18,219 nt of DNA. Source: Nitrospirota bacterium (lineage in GTDB: Bacteria > Nitrospirota_A > Leptospirillia > Leptospirillales > Leptospirillaceae). Where the stretch lies: contig JAJYPO010000022.1 of the NCBI GenBank assembly GCA_021795275.1, positions 1 to 18,219 on the forward strand, given 5' to 3'. A model generated the notes under the pieces. The model was not told the DNA's origin, searched no databases, and saw nothing but the letters and a program-made list of their open reading frames with translations. The translations under genes were made by a program, and so were the position numbers. This document shows, one piece after another, positions 13,050-18,219 of this stretch; the stretch's first letter is position 1, and each line of letters starts with the position of its first letter.

Positions 13050-16000
13050 ATGACAATCATCTCCGCCAAGCATCCCTTGTTGTCCTCACGGCTTTTCGTC
13101 CCAGCCCTCCTGGGAGCCCTTCTGCTCGCCTCCTGCAGCAAGAGTCCGGCCCAGATCGAGAAGAAGGACTACGGCCTCGGCCGCCACTATCTCTCCGAGG
13201 GCAAGGTCAACGAGGCGATCATCGAGTTCCAGAACGTGCTGAAGGTGAACCCCAAGTCGGTCAAGGGACGGCTGGGCCTGGCCCAGTCCTATCTGAAAAA
13301 GGGGTGGACGGCGGAGTCCATGCTCGAGTTCCAGGAGGTGGCGAAGGAGGATCCCCTGAACCTCGACGCCCATCGGGAACTCGCCCGCTACGGGGTGAAC
13401 AGCGGCCAGTGGAATGCGGTGAAGCCGGAGATCGCGGCGCTCCTCAAGATCGATCCGAACAACGTCGAGGGGCTCTCCTACGAAGGGGAGCGGGAACTCG
13501 CTCTGGGCCGCGAGAAAGAGGCCGAGGCCTCCTTCCGGAAGGCGCTCGCGCGCTCTTCCGGCGCGGTGCCGGCCCTGGTGGGGATGGGCGATCTTCTTCG
13601 CCACGAGAACCACCCGAAGCAGGCGGCGGACTTCTACGGCCGGGCGCTGGCCTCCGATCCCCGGGCCTCCCGTGCGCTCACCGGCCTGGGATCGCTGGCC
13701 CAGGCCGGCGGCAGGACCGACGAGGCCCGGGAGGACTTCCGGAAGGCGATGGAGGCGGACAAGGCCGATCTCCGGTCCCGGATCGTCTACGCCAACTTCC
13801 TGGCGGGACAGGGCCACGCAAGACAGGCGATCGCCCTTCTGAAGGCCGTTCCCGCCAAGGCGGCGGATCTCCGGATCCCGGTCAAGATCGCGGAGTACGA
13901 GGTGCTTCTGGGCCAGAACCAAAAGGCGATCGCCCTCATGCATCCGATGGAGCTCCAGAAGATCCCCCTTCCCGACATCTATCTGGTGCTGGCCAAGGCC
14001 TACCAGAACAGCGGGAGGCTCACGGAGGCTCTGGAGGAGGCGACGAAGCTTTCCGCGATGGAGGGAATGCCCCCGGTGATGAGGATCGTGGCGGCTCGGG
14101 TGGAGCTCGCCGGCCGGAACCCGGGGAAGGCGCAGGAGATCCTGGACTCGATCAAGGGTGTGCCCAATCTTCCGGCCACCTACTGGACGACCCTGGCTCT
14201 GGTGGATCTTGCGAAAAACCGGCCCGGCAAGGCAGTTCGGTCGGTCGACGCCGGGCTTGAGCGCTTCCCCGGGGATCCCCGGATCCTCGAGGTGAAAGCG
14301 GACGCCCTGGTTCAAGAGAAACACCTTCGGAAGGCCCTTGAAACCATCGATTTTCTTTTGTCGAAAAATCCACAAAACCCTGACTTTGTGGCCAGAAAAG
14401 GGGTTCTGATCACCCGGCTCCGGGGAAAATCCGCCGGGATGGATTACTGCAAAGGGATGGCTCGAAAATATCCCGACAACGCGGGGCTGGAGACGTTGTA
14501 TATCCTCTCGCTGGCGGCTTCCGGGAAGGATCTCCGCCTGGCAATCTCAGAATCCAAACAGTACCTGGCCCGTCACGAGGCCAATGAAAACATCGCCTTT
14601 CTTCTGTCCGATTTTTACCTTCAGGGAGGACAGAAAGACAAGGCTGTTTCCCTCTACCGTCACATTCTCGATAAAGATCCAAAAAACATTCAGGTGCTGA
14701 CGGCGTTCGCCTTCGAAAAGTTGCATGCCGGCAGGTATGCCGAGGCGGAATCTCTCTACCGGAGAGCGCTCGATGTGGTTCCCGGCGATCCCAATCTCGA
14801 GGCCGGGCTGGGAGAATCCCTGCTCTCAGAAAAGCAGGTGGATGCCGCCATGGCCGCATTCCGGAAGGCCGTCGACGCCGACTCCAACCAGCCGATCGCT
14901 CTTCTCGAGCTTGCGAAGCATGAAATCCTGGGAGGTGAGTCCCAGAAGGGACTTGGGTATCTGGCCCCCCTGGTCAAGAGGCGGGGCACGCCGGCTCAGG
15001 TGGCCCAGATTCAATGGCTCTGGGGACTTGCCAACGAGGGAGCCGGAAATACGGCTACCGCGAAGGATGCTCTTGCGAGAGCCGTAAGCCTTGCCCCGAA
15101 GGTTCCGGCCTATCGTGAAACCCTGGGGGATTACTGGCTGAACCGGTCCCGATGGGACAAGGCGCTTCCCGAGCTTCAAAAAGGGCTCGACCTCGATCCG
15201 AAGAACGCCTTTCTTGCGCTTCAGATCGAATGGACGAAGTTGAGGGCCCAAAAGGAGCCCCCGGACCGGTCCCGCCTGGAGAGAATCGTGTCCCATGCCG
15301 TCTCGTACCGGAAATCCCACCCCCAGGATGTGACTTCAGGTTTGATCGAGGCTCGGGCGGATCTTCTTCTCAAAAAGCCGGACCAAGCCTTGTCGGTCTA
15401 TGATGCGGTCCTGGCATCCCATCCCGGAAATTCTCCGGCCCTCCTCGGAAAAGCCAATCTTCTTTTGGTCCAGGGGCATGTCAAACGCTCCCGGAAACTC
15501 GCGGCCACCTTTCTCGCCGACCATCCCGATGCAATCCAGTGGCACCTTCTGATGGCGTCTATCGACCAGCGGGAGAAGAATATGGTAGGGATGGTCGACC
15601 AACTGGAAAATGTCCACCGGCTGGCGCCTTCCTGGTCCGCGCCCGCGCTTTCGCTGGCCGCCGCCGATCTCTCCCTCAAGCGGTACGAAGAGGCGAAGGC
15701 GATCGCCTTCGCCCTCCATGAAGCGCATCCGGAACTGACCAATGCCTATCTGATCCAGGCCTCCGCCGAAATGGGACTGGGGGACTACCGGAGCGCTGCG
15801 AGAGATTTCGCCGCGATGGCCCGCCACGATAAAAAGCCGGGGGGGCTCTACAACATGGCCAGCGTCGCGGCCGGAAAGGCGGGAGAGTCCTCCCGCGCCG
15901 ACCGCTATCTCGCGTTGGCCTACAAGTATGCTCCGGACGATCCGGGAGTGCTGAACAATATGGCCTTCTCCCTTGCCGACCGGAAGACGGATCTTCCAAA

Positions 16001-16301
16001 GGCCTTGGGCTACGCGAAAAAAGCCCTCTCGAAGACTCCCCAGCCCTTCATCCAGGACACCGTGGGGTACGTGCTCTACCGGATGGGGCGTTTCGACCGA
16101 GCCGAGCCACATTTTGCTGAGGCCTACAAGGCGAACTTCCGGGATCCGGAGTTTCTCTTCCACATGGGGTTGAACGAGTGGAAGCTCGGCAAGAAGACCA
16201 AGGCGGAATCCCTTCTCCGCAAGGCCATCACCTCGGGAAAGCTGTCTCCCGAAGAGCAGGGGTCGGCCCGTCGGGCCCTGGGCAAACTCTCGGGAGCCTG
16301 A
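13050..16301 (+). CDS. prsT: PEP-CTERM system TPR-repeat lipoprotein PrsT
   Basis: A 1083-residue protein. The first 28 residues are a lipoprotein signal ending in LLAS-C (C29), so it should be lipid-anchored in the envelope. The remainder is a long array of tetratricopeptide-like helix pairs (KVNEAIIEFQNVLKVNP, EAESLYRRALDVVPGDP, AEPHFAEAYKANFRD and many more), with alternating Ala/Gly/Leu positions. PrsT proteins of exosortase loci are usually about 900 residues, so this one is long. TPR arrays bind partner proteins; a role in EPS or sorted-protein assembly is inferred from context. It is the last gene of the galU-exosortase operon. Base composition drops in the middle: 14341-14400 is 38% G+C against 65% at 13741-13800. 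Confidence 0.9.
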   Translation: MTIISAKHPLLSSRLFVPALLGALLLASCSKSPAQIEKKDYGLGRHYLSEGKVNEAIIEFQNVLKVNPKSVKGRLGLAQSYLKKGWTAESMLEFQEVAKEDPLNLDAHRELARYGVNSGQWNAVKPEIAALLKIDPNNVEGLSYEGERELALGREKEAEASFRKALARSSGAVPALVGMGDLLRHENHPKQAADFYGRALASDPRASRALTGLGSLAQAGGRTDEAREDFRKAMEADKADLRSRIVYANFLAGQGHARQAIALLKAVPAKAADLRIPVKIAEYEVLLGQNQKAIALMHPMELQKIPLPDIYLVLAKAYQNSGRLTEALEEATKLSAMEGMPPVMRIVAARVELAGRNPGKAQEILDSIKGVPNLPATYWTTLALVDLAKNRPGKAVRSVDAGLERFPGDPRILEVKADALVQEKHLRKALETIDFLLSKNPQNPDFVARKGVLITRLRGKSAGMDYCKGMARKYPDNAGLETLYILSLAASGKDLRLAISESKQYLARHEANENIAFLLSDFYLQGGQKDKAVSLYRHILDKDPKNIQVLTAFAFEKLHAGRYAEAESLYRRALDVVPGDPNLEAGLGESLLSEKQVDAAMAAFRKAVDADSNQPIALLELAKHEILGGESQKGLGYLAPLVKRRGTPAQVAQIQWLWGLANEGAGNTATAKDALARAVSLAPKVPAYRETLGDYWLNRSRWDKALPELQKGLDLDPKNAFLALQIEWTKLRAQKEPPDRSRLERIVSHAVSYRKSHPQDVTSGLIEARADLLLKKPDQALSVYDAVLASHPGNSPALLGKANLLLVQGHVKRSRKLAATFLADHPDAIQWHLLMASIDQREKNMVGMVDQLENVHRLAPSWSAPALSLAAADLSLKRYEEAKAIAFALHEAHPELTNAYLIQASAEMGLGDYRSAARDFAAMARHDKKPGGLYNMASVAAGKAGESSRADRYLALAYKYAPDDPGVLNNMAFSLADRKTDLPKALGYAKKALSKTPQPFIQDTVGYVLYRMGRFDRAEPHFAEAYKANFRDPEFLFHMGLNEWKLGKKTKAESLLRKAITSGKLSPEEQGSARRALGKLSGA

Positions 16302-16433
16302 GAAAAACCTGCAGAAACGAAGCCTCCGCAATTCTGTCTTCAGATATTTGCGGCGGTACCGGCTTGAAGGTTTGCCCGTCAAGGAAGGCGAAGCGCCCGA
16401 TGGAGAGTGAAATTCCGTAAAAATTCCTGACAC

Positions 16434-16462
16434 TTGTCTGAACTTCTCCCTGTTGCTAAAAT
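16434..16462 (+). promoter_or_regulatory. Sigma-70 promoter with extended -10
   Basis: TTGTCT (16434-16439) and TAAAAT (16457-16462) are 17 bases apart, and TGC directly precedes the -10, giving the TGN extended motif. The start would be near 16469, about 65 bases before the lipoprotein gene. It lies in the 232-base gap after prsT, in which I see no gene and no convincing terminator, and no sigma-54 site with correct spacing. Confidence 0.6.
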
Positions 16463-16533
16463 TTTCATCCAGGGGGCATTATAGCGAAGCCTTGGGGGAT
16501 TCCGGGAATGTCCGGGCCGGACGGGAGGGGATT

Positions 16534-18015
16534 GTGGACCGGATGGGGAAATGGCTTCGGGCAGTCCTTCTGCTATGCGTTTTTGGCGCCCTTCCCAACT
16601 GCGGCGGGGGAGGGGGTGGCGGGGGAGTCTCCTCCCCGCCGTTCGAGATGGCCTACGTCCTTGAGGAAAAAAACTCCGACTTTTCCGGCCAGATCGAATA
16701 TTTCCCCATGAATCCGGGGAACGGCTCCTTCTACCCCGAGACCGGAGCCGCTCCCGTCCCCACGGGAGGATCCGTTCCCATTTCGCTCCTGGCCGACCCC
16801 TCGAACACGAACTTCCTCTATGCCCTGAACAACAACAACACGACGATCGATGGAAGTACGGCCGGATCCGTTTCGGGCTTCTCCGCCGCCGGCTACCAGA
16901 AGAACATGAGCCCCGTCTCCACTCGTGTTTCTACCGGACCCGATCCGGTGAGCATGGCGATCGATCCGGGGGGCCGCTATCTGGCCGTGGCCGATCACGG
17001 GAACGGGAAAACCAACGGCGACGTGTCGCTGTTCACGATCTCCTCCGGAACGGTCGCGCCCTCCGGAACCTGGACCTCCTCCCAAACGTGCGGGAATCCC
17101 TATCGGGTCCTCTTCGCGCCCGGCGCCTCGGGAAGCGCAAGCGACACGGTGATCGTCGCCTGCTCCTCCCCCGAGATCTGGGGGAATACCTCCAATCCGG
17201 GAGTGGCGGTCTATGCCTGCACGATCGCGAATATCAGTAGTAGTAGTGTATGTAAAAATGTCCTATTTACGAGCTCTTTTAATCAATCTATCAATTCACG
17301 TTACTTTGCCCTCGTGAACTTCCTCTTCGTTCCCGGAACCTCCACGGCGGTCGGACCTGTTCTTTCGGGAACGACTTCAGGGTCTTCCCCCACCGCCTAT
17401 CTCCTGGTCTGCGATTTTTCCAATAACTCCTGTTCGACCCACCTGTCGACGATCGACAACACCTCTGGGTTCCTCCCCTCGGGGAACGTGGCCTTCTCGG
17501 GAAGCGGTTCCTCGGCGAGGCTCTACGTGGGGAACTACTATCCTAGTAGTAGTGGTTTCATTCCCGATTATTCGGAATTCTCCTCCTGTTCCTCATCCAC
17601 TTCTTCGTGGACATGCCATTCTCCTCTTAAGGTGAATTCCTCTTCGACCCCCGGTCCGATCTATTTCTATGCGACGGGAAGCACCCTCTATATCGCCGCG
17701 ACGCAGACCCCCATCAAGGGATCCTATACCACCACCGGGAACACATCCGGAGGAAGCAGCTCCAGCTCTGGAACCATCTACGCCTGCGCCCTTTCCAACA
17801 TCTCTTCATCCTCTGCTTCCTGTTCTTCGCAAACGACCGGGGGATGGCCCGTCGCCATCACCGTCGATCCCCAGACAGGCAACTATCTCTTCGTGCCGAC
17901 CCTCTCGGGAACGGTCGACCTGTATTCCGGAGCTTCCACAGGAAATCTTTCTCGCTTGACGGGTCCGGCGGTCGCATCGGGCTATCTTCCCCTCTCGGTG
18001 CTCGTCCTGCCGTGA
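16534..18015 (+). CDS. Secreted Ser/Cys-rich beta-propeller-like lipoprotein
   Basis: A 493-residue protein. I take GTG 16534, because GGGAGGGG ends 3 bases before it; ATG 16543 is the alternative, and the longer frame back to 16453 runs into the promoter. The N terminus is an export signal followed by C23 and eight Gly, typical of a lipoprotein tether, though the lipobox (ALPN-C) is imperfect. The body has propeller/lactonase-like blades: NFLYALNNNNTTIDGSTAGSV, DPVSMAIDPGGRYLAVADHG, VAITVDPQTGNYLFVPT. It also has repeated Cys-bounded Ser-rich loops, such as ACTIANISSSSVC and ACALSNISSSSASC; ten Cys follow C23, an even number that would suit disulfides. No enzyme activity is assigned. It has its own sigma-70-like promoter, so it may not share EPS control. 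Confidence 0.75.
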   Translation: MDRMGKWLRAVLLLCVFGALPNCGGGGGGGGVSSPPFEMAYVLEEKNSDFSGQIEYFPMNPGNGSFYPETGAAPVPTGGSVPISLLADPSNTNFLYALNNNNTTIDGSTAGSVSGFSAAGYQKNMSPVSTRVSTGPDPVSMAIDPGGRYLAVADHGNGKTNGDVSLFTISSGTVAPSGTWTSSQTCGNPYRVLFAPGASGSASDTVIVACSSPEIWGNTSNPGVAVYACTIANISSSSVCKNVLFTSSFNQSINSRYFALVNFLFVPGTSTAVGPVLSGTTSGSSPTAYLLVCDFSNNSCSTHLSTIDNTSGFLPSGNVAFSGSGSSARLYVGNYYPSSSGFIPDYSEFSSCSSSTSSWTCHSPLKVNSSSTPGPIYFYATGSTLYIAATQTPIKGSYTTTGNTSGGSSSSSGTIYACALSNISSSSASCSSQTTGGWPVAITVDPQTGNYLFVPTLSGTVDLYSGASTGNLSRLTGPAVASGYLPLSVLVLP

Positions 18016-18087
18016 CGGTACCTGTGATATTCTTGGTCTCTGTCCCCTCGCTCGCGAACGGGGTTCCGGCATCCATTCACACCCCCT

Positions 18088-18093
18088 GAGGAG
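18088..18093 (+). promoter_or_regulatory. Ribosome binding site of the final partial gene
   Basis: GAGGAG lies 6 bases before the ATG at 18100 and supports that start. The 84-base gap before this gene holds a poor CCCC/GGGG hairpin (18041-18063 region) without a T-run, and no clear promoter. Confidence 0.55.
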
Positions 18094-18099
18094 AGCCCC

Positions 18100-18219
18100 A
18101 TGGCCGAATCCGTTCCTCCATGCCCCAAATCCTTTTTTCCCGGTTCCGAGGACGACCTCATGAAGCTCCATACGAAGGAGGACGAGGAGGTCATCGCTAC
18201 CTTCCTGACGGAGATCGGA
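18100..18219 (+). CDS. Unidentified gene, N-terminal 40 residues only
   Basis: An open frame from ATG 18100 to the window edge, supported by its ribosome binding site. The visible part starts MAESVPPCPKSFFPGSEDD and continues with a charged, likely helical stretch (KLHTKEDEEVIATFLTEIG). There is no signal peptide or membrane segment, so it looks cytoplasmic. I do not recognise a family in this length. Confidence 0.6.
   Translation, partial: MAESVPPCPKSFFPGSEDDLMKLHTKEDEEVIATFLTEIG

Noticed and set aside
13013..14260. A 415-codon + strand frame over the start of prsT
   Set aside because: Its sequence is Gly/Arg/Pro low complexity and out of frame with the lipoprotein signal and TPR repeats.
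16326..16353. CCGCAA/TTGCGG hairpin after prsT as a terminator
   Set aside because: A 6-bp stem with a 16-base loop and no T-run does not make an intrinsic terminator.
16362..16377. A sigma-54-like GG..TTTGC site in the gap after prsT
   Set aside because: The spacing between GG and GC is 11 rather than 10, which is not tolerated well, and a fitting sigma-70 promoter lies downstream.
1..18219. Frequent GGATCC and GATC palindromes throughout
   Set aside because: They follow from the preferred Ile and Asp codons (ATC, GAT) next to GG/CC-ended codons, so they are not regulatory repeats by themselves.

Overview
This window is a GC-rich (by eye roughly two thirds G+C) bacterial exopolysaccharide (EPS) and exosortase locus. 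All recognised genes lie on the + strand, tightly packed with overlapping starts and stops. Outer-membrane export (Wza-type protein), lipoproteins and an exosortase indicate a Gram-negative (diderm) biofilm former. The composition and gene mix would suit an acidophilic Nitrospirota such as Leptospirillum or a GC-rich proteobacterium, but the taxon is inference and not certain.

Layout. (A) 1-2797: the tail of an upstream operon, with the end of a membrane glycosyltransferase (GT2), a NodB-type polysaccharide deacetylase, and an alkaline-phosphatase-fold protein that has lost most expected metal-binding residues (probable pseudoenzyme). (B) 2803-8914: a good sigma-54 (-24/-12) promoter, then a Wza-like export protein, a polyprenyl-phosphate sugar transferase of the exosortase-associated EPS type, a fused Wzz/tyrosine-kinase-like protein, and a PglK/MsbA-like ABC exporter. 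(C) 8915-9188: intergenic regulatory region with a weak hairpin, several dyads and a second sigma-54 promoter. (D) 9189-16301: galU, exosortase, epsI, prsR (sigma-54-dependent response regulator) and prsT (giant TPR lipoprotein). (E) 16434-18015: a sigma-70-type promoter and a secreted Ser/Cys-rich beta-propeller-like lipoprotein. (F) 18100-end: start of an unidentified gene.

How it fits together. GalU supplies UDP-glucose; the sugar transferase loads the first sugar on the lipid carrier; the ABC protein probably flips a lipid-linked product; the Wzz/kinase protein and the Wza-like protein set chain length and export; the deacetylase may trim N-acetyl groups. Exosortase, EpsI, PrsR and PrsT form the protein-sorting arm that accompanies EPS in PEP-CTERM systems. 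The key regulatory reading is that both operons start at sigma-54 promoters and the second encodes the sigma-54 activator PrsR, so EPS assembly and exosortase appear to be one auto-regulated regulon. The partner kinase PrsK and any PEP-CTERM substrate are not in this window. No tRNA, rRNA, IS element, CRISPR or gene-free stretch above 300 bases was seen.
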